Shown piece after piece: positions 52,314 through 61,095 of a stretch of 64,000 nt of DNA. The position numbers and the translations under genes are program-made. How positions within the stretch are numbered: position 1 is the first letter of the stretch; every line of letters starts with the position of its first letter. Where the stretch lies: positions 1 through 64,000 of the forward strand of contig JAPLNI010000052.1 of NCBI GenBank assembly GCA_026692865.1. The letters run 5' to 3'. Under the pieces are notes generated by a model. It ran no database searches. It saw nothing but the letters and a program-made list of their open reading frames with translations, and was not told the origin of the DNA. Origin of the DNA: Planctomycetota bacterium. GTDB lineage: Bacteria > Planctomycetota > Planctomycetia > Pirellulales > Pirellulaceae.

Positions 52314-53603
52314 TTACGATCCGCTCCATGTATCTGGAGTTCGCAGTCGCTCGCACGAACCGCGGCGGAATCTCCAAGTCAAACCTCCGCCGATCCAATA
52401 GCTTTCGATCGAAGTTGTTGTGAACTGTCCGAGCTGTTCGGAATCGCGAAACATCCCGCCGGCCATCGCGTCAAAGTCGAGGCCTGGAAGTAGATCACGA
52501 ATGCCAAATCCACCGGAGATACGATGTTGCGACGTGACTGCCAGGAGTCCTTGGGTGTATCGAACCGCGCGAATATCACCAGGCTGAACTACGCCGCCAA
52601 TGTTGGATCCGGGTGTTTGATCAATAGGGTTTTCAGCCCAAACATATCCCGTTCTAAAACGGTAGCGGCCGAGTGAGTATTGGCTTCCAAGCTGGACAAC
52701 CCATTGATTATCGTAGACCGATTTGAAGGTGTCTGCTTCGTCCCAGAGCTTGTAAAGAAGGTCAGAAGCGAGAAGCAACTTACCGTCGCACAATGAAGTA
52801 TTCGCGAACCCTAAACCGATATTCTCAGGAAGATCCAATCGAACGTCTTCTGCGATTTGTCCCGGACCTGGATTAACTATGACGCCGTTATCAAAAGTGA
52901 AATTTTGTTTTGTTTGGTAATAGCCGCCAATGGTGTTGCAGTCATTGAGACGGTAATTGGTTCCTACAGTTCCTCGCAATGCATAGTCCATGACGGTATT
53001 GCTAATGCCGACAAACGGTGCATCATAGATACCGATCCCAAGAGCCATCGAAGCCCCAACCGATAGCCGCTCGGTCAGGTCGACACCGACGGAAACTGGA
53101 AGCGAGAACACAAACAGCCCGCTCCCAGTACCATTGCTTTCGGGGACTTGCGTAAAGTCGATCAAAGCGCCGCTGCTTGTAACAAATCCAACGCCAACGG
53201 TTGCAGGCAATCCGAGTTCGCTCAAGTCTTGTGTAACACCGATGTTGCCAGCCGCCGCGCCTGGAGCAGACTGCTTCGCTGAAAACGGCTCGACCAAGGA
53301 AGGTTCGTCAATCGGAATTCGACCAGTCTGAGTGAGATTGAAAGTAGCTTCCGCCCAAGCCCCACTGAAGATGAACTGGGTCCCTTTGAACTGCGTAAGT
53401 GAACTCGGATTCGCATTGATTCCAGAAAGGATGTCTTGCGGCCTAGCGATGCTCACGCCACCCATTCCGCCAGAAGCGGGCATCAAAGTGTTATGAAGTT
53501 CGACTCCAAACGTTTGAGCGTTTGCCGCTTTGGCGCTCGTTAAGATTGCTACTGCAACCAATGAGCACTGAATAGTCGCCTTTAACCGAATGCGTTGCGT
53601 CAT
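52314..53603 (-). CDS. FadL/OmpP1-type outer membrane transport protein
   Basis: About 429 residues from MTQRIRLKATIQ, with AAGGG upstream at normal spacing; an upstream ATG (53621) has none. Signal peptide through AANAQ. The mature N-terminus TFGVELHNTLMPASGGMGGV, then ARPQDILSGINANPSSLTQF, is the FadL hatch-domain pattern (GN..NPA). The rest is alternating beta strands ending WIGGGLTWRF, an aromatic end strand. It would form a barrel admitting hydrophobic compounds. Its presence supports an outer membrane. The ORF continues past the last strand to CERLRTPDTWSGS. Confidence 0.85.
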   Translation of the reverse strand: MTQRIRLKATIQCSLVAVAILTSAKAANAQTFGVELHNTLMPASGGMGGVSIARPQDILSGINANPSSLTQFKGTQFIFSGAWAEATFNLTQTGRIPIDEPSLVEPFSAKQSAPGAAAGNIGVTQDLSELGLPATVGVGFVTSSGALIDFTQVPESNGTGSGLFVFSLPVSVGVDLTERLSVGASMALGIGIYDAPFVGISNTVMDYALRGTVGTNYRLNDCNTIGGYYQTKQNFTFDNGVIVNPGPGQIAEDVRLDLPENIGLGFANTSLCDGKLLLASDLLYKLWDEADTFKSVYDNQWVVQLGSQYSLGRYRFRTGYVWAENPIDQTPGSNIGGVVQPGDIRAVRYTQGLLAVTSQHRISGGFGIRDLLPGLDFDAMAGGMFRDSEQLGQFTTTSIESYWIGGGLTWRFRRGSCERLRTPDTWSGS

Positions 53604-54133
53604 TGCTCCGCCCTTTTTCATTCCTAAAATCTGCAAATGTCATCCGAGAACACTTTATGAAAATCGGTATCCGGGTTATTCATCCTGAAGACCTTCTATG
53701 ATTAAATTCGGTAATGCGTCGCGGATCGTTAAAAACTTAAGAATTTTTATGCTTCGGGGGAACGCTAGTATTTGCATCGTTGGGTTGGAGTTTAACAAGC
53801 AGTTTTTTAAGAACTGAGCCGCCGGCGCTAGCCGCGTCGTTGGACGTTCCTGCGCAAGCGGTTGGTTAGTCTTTTGAAATCGGCTAGCGCTTGAGGCTGA
53901 ATGTCGTGCGCTTCTGACAACGATTTGCCTGCATTTGCTTTTATGGACCGCGAAATGAACCACCAGTATATTTGCTTGCTTTCTTTTGGTTGCAGACTTT
54001 ACAGCTCAGCTTTTATACCTTTCGTGGTTATACTTTGGCGTCATTCGCGTAATGGCCGAGAGTGCTGGTTCGGCGTTCGCTGGCTCATGAGTAGGCAACC
54101 AAGTTTCGATTTTGAATCAAACGTACTGACTAT
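53604..54133. other. Divergent intergenic region with repeat A copy 2
   Basis: About 530 bases between the FadL gene and the efflux operon. Repeat A occupies 53813-53902. A 78-codon frame (53901-54137) ends in ATGA overlap with the efflux gene, but it starts in the repeat and its Cys/Trp/Arg content is unlike protein here, so I do not call it. Confidence 0.5.
53813..53902. repeat. Dispersed palindromic repeat A, copy 2
   Basis: GCGCTAGCCGCGTCGTTGGA, followed by CGTTCCTGCGCAAGCGG, TTGGTTAGTC and TCGGCTAGCGCTTGAGGCTG. The flanking GCGCTAGCCG and CGGCTAGCGC are exact inverted repeats. The core is nearly identical to the copies at 3389-3513 and 59938-60026. Confidence 0.8.
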
Positions 54134-55390
54134 ATGAAATCAATTTTGTTGTGGGGATTAATACTGCTTGGAATCGGTATCGGTGGTTGGTTTGCTTATC
54201 CGGCAGTAAGCACTTATCTGCAAGATCGCAACCGTCCACTGTGGAAAACCGCCAAGGTCGAGAAGGGACCGATGGTCTTTTCTGTGAATTCGACGGGGAC
54301 CGTCAAACCGGTTCTTTCGGTGGCAATTGGTTCATTTGTTTCGGGACCGATTATCGAATTAAATGTCGATTTCAATGACTCGGTGAAGGCCGGAGAAGTT
54401 CTTGCAAAGGTCGACCCGCGGCTCTTTGCGGCCAATGTCGCGCGGGACCGAGCTATCCTTGCCTCACGACAAGCAGAATTGGATCGCGTGGAAGCTCAAC
54501 TGGAATTGAGCAAGATCAACGAGAAGCGTGGACGGCAGCTTCGCGAAGACAAAAAGAATTTTATGTCAGAAGCGGAGATGGACACGTTAGCTTTCGAAGT
54601 CAAATCACTCGACGCGCAACGTCGATTGGCTATGGCAGCGATCGAGCAATCGGCCGCGACTTTGGATAACTCGATAGCAACTCTCGAATATTGTGAAATT
54701 AAATCGCCGGTGGATGGGATGATTATTGATCGCAAGATTGAACCCGGTCAGACGCTCGCAGCTCAGTTTCAAACGCCAGAGCTTTTTGTCATTGCTCCTG
54801 ATCTACGGGAAAAGATTCATGTCTTTGCGTCAGTCGATGAAACAGACATCGGTTGGATTCAAAAAGCGAAAGAAGAACGCCGTCCTGTAACTTTCACTGT
54901 CGACGCTCATCCTGGCGAATTGTTTCAAGGCGAAGTCGAACAGATTCGCGTAAGTTCCGCTTCGGTGCAGAACGTTGTTACATATCCTGTGATCATTGCA
55001 GCATCAAATCCGGAATTGAAGCTGCTTCCAGGAATGACCGCTAGTATTTCGTTCGAAATTGATTCGCGAGTATCTGTACTCAAGATCCCAACGGCGGCGC
55101 TTCGGTTCTTCCCAGAAGTCGAGCAAGTTCGAGTTGAAGACCGAGGGTTAGTTGATGGGAGCGGCTTCAGCGAAAGCTCGGACGCCAGTAACGAGAGAAT
55201 GTATTCGGCGACTGAGCAAGTCGAAGCAAATCAAAAGCAAAGCCGTCGTCATGTGTGGGTCTCGCGTGGACGACTCCTTGAAGCGGTAGAAGTTTTTACA
55301 GGAATCGACGAAAGCCGGTTCACAGAGCTTGTACGTGGAGACCTTCAAGAGGGCGACGCATTGGTCGTTGGAATCCAACCAAAGTTTTGA
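54134..55390 (+). CDS. Efflux adaptor (HlyD/MacA family)
   Basis: 418 residues. A single N-terminal helix (MKSILLWGLILLGIGIGGWF) anchors it in the inner membrane. Then a barrel-sandwich half-motif (SFVSGPIIELNVDFNDSVKA, GEVLAKVDPRLF), a coiled-coil hairpin at ~95-190 (ASRQAELDRVEAQLELSKIN), the second half (YCEIKSPVDGMIIDRKIEPG) and beta-barrel domains. It links an inner membrane transporter to an outer membrane exit. The next gene is its ABC permease, eight bases on. Confidence 0.92.
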   Translation: MKSILLWGLILLGIGIGGWFAYPAVSTYLQDRNRPLWKTAKVEKGPMVFSVNSTGTVKPVLSVAIGSFVSGPIIELNVDFNDSVKAGEVLAKVDPRLFAANVARDRAILASRQAELDRVEAQLELSKINEKRGRQLREDKKNFMSEAEMDTLAFEVKSLDAQRRLAMAAIEQSAATLDNSIATLEYCEIKSPVDGMIIDRKIEPGQTLAAQFQTPELFVIAPDLREKIHVFASVDETDIGWIQKAKEERRPVTFTVDAHPGELFQGEVEQIRVSSASVQNVVTYPVIIAASNPELKLLPGMTASISFEIDSRVSVLKIPTAALRFFPEVEQVRVEDRGLVDGSGFSESSDASNERMYSATEQVEANQKQSRRHVWVSRGRLLEAVEVFTGIDESRFTELVRGDLQEGDALVVGIQPKF

Positions 55391-55397
55391 TTGATTT

Positions 55398-56639
55398 ATG
55401 GGACTACTTAATAGCATTCGAATTGCACTGCGAGCCTTGTTGAAAAACAAGATGCGGGCAGCGCTAACTATTCTGGGAGTTGTGATTGGAATCGCAGCAG
55501 TCACAACGATGGTTTCTATCGGGCAGAGTGCAAGCAAGCTGGTCGAAGGGCAATTTCAAACCTTGGGCACAAACGTCATTGTCGTCTTTCCGGGAAGTCA
55601 ACGCGGCGGTCCTGTTCGGCAAGCTCTGGTTCAAACACTTACAGCCGACGATGCGGAATCGATTGCCAAAGAGTGTCCGGCCGTGCTCGCAACTACACCG
55701 CTTGTTGCTGCCACAGGCCAAGTGATCTATGGCAACTCGAATTGGAGTCCGAAAGATATGTTTGGTGTGGGCGAGGACTACCCGATCGTAAGGAATTGGT
55801 CGCTTCAAAGTGGCGGATTTTTTTCAAAGCGAGAGATCAATTCCAATGCCAAGGTTTGCGTGATTGGGCAAACGCTCGTTGCAAAACTTTTTCAGACATC
55901 CAACCCGTTGAATGAAACGATTCGCGTTAAAAACATCCCGTTTCGTATTGTCGGTGTTCTTGCAAAAAAGGGCGCCAGCATGATGGGTGATGACCTAGAT
56001 GATATTTTATTGATGCCTTATACAACCGTTCGAAAGCGACTCCAAGGTTCTGCGTTTAATAGTGTTAATGCGATCATGGTTTCTGCCAAACAGGAAAGTC
56101 AAATGAGCGATGCAACCGACGAGATCAAGCAACTGCTGTTAGACCGTCATGATATATCGGACGGTCAGCCGTCTGATTTTTTAGTTCAGAACACCACTGA
56201 AATCGCAGCCATTCTTACTTTTATCACAGGATCGCTAACGATGATGCTTGCATCGATCGCCGGAATATCGCTTGTGGTTGGTGGTGTTGGAATCATGAAT
56301 ATCATGCTGGTTTCGGTGACGGAGCGAACCAAAGAGATAGGGATTCGGATGGCAATCGGTGCTCGCGGGCGGGATATACTACGGCAGTTTTTAGTGGAAG
56401 CGGTAGTGCTATCGTCTATCGGTGGGTTTATTGGTGTGTCACTCGGAATTGCGATGTCGACTGCAGCCACGACGTTGATTAATTACGTTAGCTCCGGAGC
56501 TGATTGGCCGATTATTGTTTCTATTCCGGCAGCGCTTGTTGCAATGACTTTTGCGGCGATCGTTGGGGTGTTCTTCGGATACTATCCAGCACTTCGTGCT
56601 AGCCGTTTAGATCCGATCGAAGCGTTGAGGTACGAATGA
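55398..56639 (+). CDS. ABC transporter permease, MacB type
   Basis: 413 residues. N-terminal helix ALLKNKMRAALTILGVVIGI, a periplasmic MacB-PCD domain (residues ~45-250) and three C-terminal helices (LTMMLASIAGISLVVGGVGI onwards, then NIMLVSVTERTKEIGIRMAI, the FtsX signature). The permease lacks its own ATPase, which is encoded next; in E. coli MacB these are fused. Its stop overlaps the following ATG (ATGA). Confidence 0.93.
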   Translation: MGLLNSIRIALRALLKNKMRAALTILGVVIGIAAVTTMVSIGQSASKLVEGQFQTLGTNVIVVFPGSQRGGPVRQALVQTLTADDAESIAKECPAVLATTPLVAATGQVIYGNSNWSPKDMFGVGEDYPIVRNWSLQSGGFFSKREINSNAKVCVIGQTLVAKLFQTSNPLNETIRVKNIPFRIVGVLAKKGASMMGDDLDDILLMPYTTVRKRLQGSAFNSVNAIMVSAKQESQMSDATDEIKQLLLDRHDISDGQPSDFLVQNTTEIAAILTFITGSLTMMLASIAGISLVVGGVGIMNIMLVSVTERTKEIGIRMAIGARGRDILRQFLVEAVVLSSIGGFIGVSLGIAMSTAATTLINYVSSGADWPIIVSIPAALVAMTFAAIVGVFFGYYPALRASRLDPIEALRYE

Positions 56640-57385
56640 CCGCTACGCTTCCGTTGACCACGAGGCCTTTGATTCAGCTGACAGACGTTCGCAAGGTCTA
56701 TGATCTTGGCGAAGTTCAAGTGGAAGCTTTGAAGGGAACAACGTTACAAATCGAGCGAGGTGAATTCGTCGCGTTGATAGGACCATCCGGTTCTGGGAAA
56801 TCAACTTTGATGAACACGCTTGGTTGTTTGGATCGTCCGACAAGCGGAAGCTATCTTTTAGACGGTCAAGAAATTGTGACGATGACACGCGATCAGCGAG
56901 CGATGATTCGAAACAAAAGTATCGGATTTGTCTTTCAAAACTTTAACCTGCTGAACAGAACATCGGCGATCGAAAATGTCGAGCTTCCGATGCTCTACGC
57001 GCAGGGGATTTCGGCTCGGGTGCGCCGGTCTCGGGCATTGGAAATGTTGGAGAAGGTCGGCTTGGCTGAGCGTGGTCATCATCATTCCAGTCAGCTTTCT
57101 GGTGGGCAACAACAGCGAGTCGCGATCGCGAGAGCCCTGGTGAACAATCCTTCGATTTTGATGGCAGACGAACCAACTGGGAACTTGGATACAAAAACTA
57201 GTAAAGAAGTTATCGAGCTTTTTCAGAAGCTCAATCGAGAGCAATCGCTAACGGTCATTTTAGTGACACACGATCAATCAGTAGCACGTAACGCAAACCG
57301 AAAAATTGTCTTACGCGACGGTGAAATCATTCTCGACACAACCGATTCGCAACTTGCGCAAGAGACGCTCAACTCACCGGTTTGA
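56636..57385 (+). CDS. ABC transporter ATP-binding protein, MacB/LolD type
   Basis: 249 residues. Walker A GPSGSGKST, Q-loop FVFQNFNLL, signature LSGGQQQRVAIARAL, Walker B SILMADEPTGNLD and a switch His in ILVTHDQS. It energises the permease whose gene overlaps by four bases. With the adaptor it makes a MacAB-like tripartite export system; the substrate (lipoprotein, peptide, macrolide) is not deducible. The B-type double hairpin follows the operon. Confidence 0.94.
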   Translation: MTATLPLTTRPLIQLTDVRKVYDLGEVQVEALKGTTLQIERGEFVALIGPSGSGKSTLMNTLGCLDRPTSGSYLLDGQEIVTMTRDQRAMIRNKSIGFVFQNFNLLNRTSAIENVELPMLYAQGISARVRRSRALEMLEKVGLAERGHHHSSQLSGGQQQRVAIARALVNNPSILMADEPTGNLDTKTSKEVIELFQKLNREQSLTVILVTHDQSVARNANRKIVLRDGEIILDTTDSQLAQETLNSPV

Positions 57386-57443
57386 TTTGATTCTTAAGGA
57401 GAGCCTTTGTTCAAATCAGATTTCTGGCAGATTTCAGGAGTAG

Positions 57444-57523
57444 CTGAATTCGTAAGAATTCAGAAGTCGATGGAAGCGGTTGCATAACCTGTGGTCATCA
57501 GATGTCTTACGACATCTGCTACG
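57444..57523. repeat. Double-hairpin repeat B, copy 2
   Basis: CTGAATTC-GTAA-GAATTCAG (57444-57463) and CAGATGTC-TTAC-GACATCTG (57499-57518). The second stem and loop are identical to copy 1 and the stem-to-stem spacing is equal (75 bases in all), while the spacer differs. It lies between the convergent efflux operon and a SpoU gene. Confidence 0.8.
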
Positions 57524-57531
57524 GTTATGTT

Positions 57532-58386
57532 TTACATTTTGCTCTGCAGGCGTTGTCTTGCTGCTTCGTACATCAAAAGCGTTCCAGTCATAGCGACGTT
57601 CAAGGATTCGACGATGGGTTGCATCGGAATAGAAATGGTAGCGTCGGCAAGAGACTCTATCTCTGGCGATACTCCTCCACCTTCATTACCAAGCAAGAAG
57701 ACGGTGGGGCGCTTGAGGTCGTAATCCCAGTAAGTCTTGCCGCCAGCCTTGGCAAGGAGAACTTGCATTCCATCAGTTTTGCATTTCGCCAACCAAGTTG
57801 GCAAATCTACAGGTCGTGGTGGGCTTCGAAACCAAAGGCCCGCCGAGGCGCGGAGGACTTTGGGGTTCGATGGGTCGATGCTTCCTGCACCCAAGTAAAT
57901 CCCATCGCCACCGGCGGCAGCGGCGCTTCGAATCAGCGAACCCAGATTGCCGGGGTCTTGCAACGCGTCCACGGCGACGGCAAGCGATCGGGGTTTCAAG
58001 AACTTCCGAAAACCTTCTTCGCTCGGTTTGAACATCGCAACAGCGACTACTCCATCGGGCTGCTCGGTGGTTGCCATCGACTTGAGAATGGAATCGGAGA
58101 CTTGTTCGCAGCGGACTTTGGAATCAAATTTATCGCGACCAATTTCGCCTCGCTCGATCCAACGCTTGGTGTAAAAAACGGATTCCAGTGGCCATCTAGC
58201 CGCGAGAGCTTCCGTGACCGAATGCGTTCCTTCGACAAGGAATAGCCCCAAGGCTCTTCGTTCGCTTGCTTGGTGAAGGCGGCGAACGTACTTTACTAGC
58301 GGGTTTTGCGAGCTCTCGATCAAGGGTGACTTTGCAATAAAAAGAAGTTTTAAAAAGTTGATTAGCCAGTTAGAACCGAACCGCAA
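57532..58386 (-). CDS. SpoU/TrmH family RNA 2'-O-methyltransferase
   Basis: Up to 284 residues. SSQNPLVKYVRRLHQASERR is the N-terminal substrate-binding domain. SPOUT motifs: VAVDALQDPGNLGSLIRSAA, VFLLGNEGGGVSPEIESL, IPMQPIVESLNVAMTGTLL. It is an AdoMet-dependent rRNA (or tRNA) ribose methyltransferase; target unknown. The TTG at 58386 gives a hydrophobic N-terminus unlike the family, and an in-frame TTG at 58323 giving MIESSQNPLVK is more natural. Together with the gene at 27846 there are two paralogues in this window. Confidence 0.88.
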   Translation of the reverse strand: MRFGSNWLINFLKLLFIAKSPLIESSQNPLVKYVRRLHQASERRALGLFLVEGTHSVTEALAARWPLESVFYTKRWIERGEIGRDKFDSKVRCEQVSDSILKSMATTEQPDGVVAVAMFKPSEEGFRKFLKPRSLAVAVDALQDPGNLGSLIRSAAAAGGDGIYLGAGSIDPSNPKVLRASAGLWFRSPPRPVDLPTWLAKCKTDGMQVLLAKAGGKTYWDYDLKRPTVFLLGNEGGGVSPEIESLADATISIPMQPIVESLNVAMTGTLLMYEAARQRLQSKM

Positions 58387-58461
58387 CGGCTACAATCCGA
58401 GTTGACGGTCTACTAGCATACTCTGAACTGGGTGACACGAACTCTTGGGAGATTTTTTCGG

Positions 58462-59910
58462 ATGACAATGGCTTCGACTGATTCAAGAATAGAAGATGCA
58501 ACTTCTTCGCTCCCAAAGACTTTGGCGGAACTGCGTGCCAGCGGCTGGAAAAGCAGGTCGGTCAAGGAAGAAATTCGGAGCAATTTCCTCAAAATGTTAG
58601 CGGCTGACGAACCACTTTATCCAGGAATTGTTGGTTACGAAGACACCGTCATCCCCGAGGTCAACATTGCGATCATCGCTGGGCACGACATGTTGTTCTT
58701 GGGCGAAAAAGGACAAGCAAAAAGCCGATTGATGCGGACGCTCGTCCGATTCATGGACGAGTACATCCCCTATCTAGACATTCCCGGTTGCCCAGTTCAT
58801 GAAGATCCTTATCAGCCAATCACAGGGCAAGGGAAACGATTGATTGCGGAGAGCTCCGAGTCCGATGTGCCGATTCGTTGGTGGCACCGCGACGAGCGAT
58901 ATGCAGAACGATTAAGTCCCGGTACTAAGTTCGCTGACATCATCGGCGAGATTGATCCGTCGCGACTGACTGGTGGAAGCGGGATGGGAACCGAAGAGGC
59001 TTTGTACTTTGGTTTGATTCCTCGTATGCACCGCGCGATTTTTGCAATGAACGAGTTGCCTGAACTGGATGAACTAGTACAAGTCGGGTTATTTAATATT
59101 CTCGAAGAACGGGATGTGCAAATCCGTGGGTATCCTATCCGGTTCGATCTGGACATCATGATTTTGTTTTCCGCAAACCCATCGACATACAATCGTAGCG
59201 GCAAGGTTATTCCGCAGTTGAAAGATCGTATTGGTTCGCTGATCCAAACGCATTATCCTCGCGAGAGAGCCCTCGGGATCCAGATCTTGCAGCAGGAAGC
59301 GGGACTCGCGCTCGACGGTGACTATCCAGTTCAAGTCCCCTACTTCATGTGTGAGATCGTGGAAGAGATCACGTCACAGGCGCGTAAGAGCAAGTACGTT
59401 GATCAAGCGTCTGGTGTTTCCGCTCGATTTTCGCTGTCAAATTATCGTACAATGATCGCGTCAGCAAGGCAGCGTTCCGCGATACTTGGCGAGTCGCTCG
59501 CGGTTCCGCGCATTAGCGATCTCGGTCACTTGTATTCGTCGTCGCTTGGCAAGTTGGAAGTCGATTTGATGGGAAGCCATCAGATGAGCGAACGACAAAT
59601 TTTAGATTCGCTGCTAGCGACTGCGATCAAGACAATCTTTCAGCAGTACGTCGAAGAGTTTGGGCTCGGTGAGATTGCAGAGATATTCAGTAAAGGAGTT
59701 CGCGTCGAAGTCGGTGATATGCTTCCGAGCGAAGCTTATGCTGAACGGCTAAAGCATGTTCCTCCGGTTTGGGAAAAAGCCTTTGAAGTCAACGCGACCG
59801 AGAACCCTGCCGTGCGAGCTTCGTGCGTCGAATTTGTACTGGCAGGTCTCTACAGCATGGACAAGATCAGCCGAGCTGCCAAATACGGCAAGGTCCAATA
59901 CGAGACGTAA
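58462..59910 (+). CDS. MoxR/ChlI-like AAA+ ATPase
   Basis: About 482 residues from [13 protein letters not shown], with GGGAG nine bases upstream; GTG 58432 is open. AAA+ core: [19 protein letters not shown] (Walker A), [20 protein letters not shown] before it, and the Walker B region [13 protein letters not shown] with Asn for the usual Asp. Then [40 protein letters not shown] and [13 protein letters not shown] (sensor 1 and arginine finger region). It resembles magnesium chelatase subunit I and MoxR. These act with a VWA partner, which is not next to it here. Cytoplasmic chaperone-like function is inferred. Confidence 0.85.
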   Translation: MTMASTDSRIEDATSSLPKTLAELRASGWKSRSVKEEIRSNFLKMLAADEPLYPGIVGYEDTVIPEVNIAIIAGHDMLFLGEKGQAKSRLMRTLVRFMDEYIPYLDIPGCPVHEDPYQPITGQGKRLIAESSESDVPIRWWHRDERYAERLSPGTKFADIIGEIDPSRLTGGSGMGTEEALYFGLIPRMHRAIFAMNELPELDELVQVGLFNILEERDVQIRGYPIRFDLDIMILFSANPSTYNRSGKVIPQLKDRIGSLIQTHYPRERALGIQILQQEAGLALDGDYPVQVPYFMCEIVEEITSQARKSKYVDQASGVSARFSLSNYRTMIASARQRSAILGESLAVPRISDLGHLYSSSLGKLEVDLMGSHQMSERQILDSLLATAIKTIFQQYVEEFGLGEIAEIFSKGVRVEVGDMLPSEAYAERLKHVPPVWEKAFEVNATENPAVRASCVEFVLAGLYSMDKISRAAKYGKVQYET

Positions 59911-60239
59911 GCTTGGGTGATGAAAATGGCATTTTCCCTGAGACGCTGGCGCTGGACGCGTCGTTGGAGCTTCTGCGCAAGCGGATGGTTAGTCGTTTGA
60001 ACTCGGCTAACGCCTCAGGCTCAGCACTTTGAAATTGATCCGCCGGCGTTAGTATTAGAGGCGGAATATCAGGAGCTTCTCAGGCAATTAACTTTACCTT
60101 GATAAAGAGGTCGTGAGATAAGTTGCAATTGTCAGAAAAAAGGTAGTTTTTTCAAACTCGACGAACCAATTGGATGACAACGGTCTCTAAGGGAACAGTA
60201 GTTGCGTATTTGAGGTCCTTCCTAAGAAGGGGTACTGCC
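59911..60239. other. Intergenic region with repeat A copy 3
   Basis: About 329 bases between the AAA+ gene and a small gene, same strand. Repeat A is at 59938-60026. The frame 60174-60473 begins here, but its first 22 codons have no ribosome site. Confidence 0.5.
59938..60026. repeat. Dispersed palindromic repeat A, copy 3
   Basis: GACGCGTCGTTGGAGCTTCT, GCGCAAGCGGATGGTTAGTC and ACTCGGCTAACGCCTCAGGC then TCAGCA. The core is close to the copies at 3389 and 53813, and the right end is intact. The left end (CTGAGACGCTGGCGCTGG) is more diverged. Confidence 0.75.
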
Positions 60240-60473
60240 ATGTCAATCGATTCTGCTGCTGATACATCGCACGAGAGTGACGATGGAAGTCCGTTGCCTG
60301 AGTTTTGGAAGAATATGAAATCAAAAGTCTCGGAAAAACCTAGCTTTGAATCGCTGGAATCTTGGATAGAACAGGATTTAGCGGGTCTTGAGCTTGATTT
60401 TGTAGGGTTTGTGTCAAATCGATCGCTAAAGTCAAATCTGCGAAAGTCGCGTGGATCTTCGGATAAGCATTGA
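60240..60473 (+). CDS. Small acidic protein, function unknown
   Basis: 77 residues from MSIDSAADTSHESDDGSPL, with AAGGGG about nine bases before the ATG, a good ribosome site. Sequence PEFWKNMKSKVSEKPSFESL then ESWIEQDLAGLELDFVGFVS suggests two helices. No known domain. The next gene starts 78 bases downstream. Confidence 0.55.
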   Translation: MSIDSAADTSHESDDGSPLPEFWKNMKSKVSEKPSFESLESWIEQDLAGLELDFVGFVSNRSLKSNLRKSRGSSDKH

Positions 60474-60551
60474 AAAACGAGCTGGTTGCCCTAAAATGTG
60501 AATGGCCTTTCGATTCCATCCATATTCGAATTAATTTTAGGAACACACGTG

Positions 60552-60938
60552 ATGCGTCAATTTGGTTTTGCTTTGCTCTGCGGTTCGGTTCTTGCTCTTG
60601 GTTGCACACCACCTGCTGCTGCACCAACAACCCCGACAAAGCCAGCTGGTGGACCACCGCCGACGAGCGGGTCGACTGCCACATCGATGATACCAGCGAA
60701 CGTGAAGTTGGTTTCCATGAAGGTCGAAGAGATGCATTGCCCGTTTGGATGTTACCCAACGGTTGAGAAGGCTCTTGCAAAGGTAGCTGGCGTATCGTCG
60801 GTGAAGCTTGCTGACCAGAAGAAGGAAGGCACGATCGACAATCCTGTTGTACTAGTCCAAGTCGATAGCAACTTCGATCCTTCCGCTGCCGTTGCGGCAC
60901 TCGGCAAAGTTGGCTTCGCCAGTGAGATGTTAAAGTAG
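60552..60938 (+). CDS. Heavy-metal-associated domain lipoprotein
   Basis: About 128 residues from MRQFGFALLCGSVLALGC, a lipobox LALG-C. A 30-residue Pro/Thr linker follows (TPTKPAGGPPPTSGS), then an HMA-like beta-alpha-beta domain: SMKVEEMHCPFGCYPTVEKA, then LAKVAGVSSVKLADQKKEGT and AVAALGKVGFASEML. The metal motif is MHCPFGC, that is CxxxC instead of CxxC. The anchored domain could bind metal or act as an envelope adapter protein. The frame is open upstream to 60498. Confidence 0.82.
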   Translation: MRQFGFALLCGSVLALGCTPPAAAPTTPTKPAGGPPPTSGSTATSMIPANVKLVSMKVEEMHCPFGCYPTVEKALAKVAGVSSVKLADQKKEGTIDNPVVLVQVDSNFDPSAAVAALGKVGFASEMLK

Positions 60939-61095
60939 TCAACAGCCAAGACCGGGTTGCAGTTTCCAATAAGTAGTCGCGTCCCTCCGAGGCGCCGCCA
61001 CGTGTGGGTTACCAGGCGTAGTGATAGCTCTGCGCTGGTGCAACCTTGGATTGTGTTTCCATTATCCGTGCGTTTGGTATCGAGAGTGAACGACG

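Noticed and set aside
53901-54137. 78-codon frame ending in ATGA overlap with the efflux adaptor gene
   Set aside because: Starts inside repeat A, has no ribosome site, and is rich in Cys, Trp and Arg with no domain or signal; the overlap looks like chance.
57502-58245. 247-codon frame antisense to a SpoU methyltransferase
   Set aside because: Shadow of the methyltransferase gene, whose three SPOUT motifs are clear on the other strand; it also starts in repeat B.
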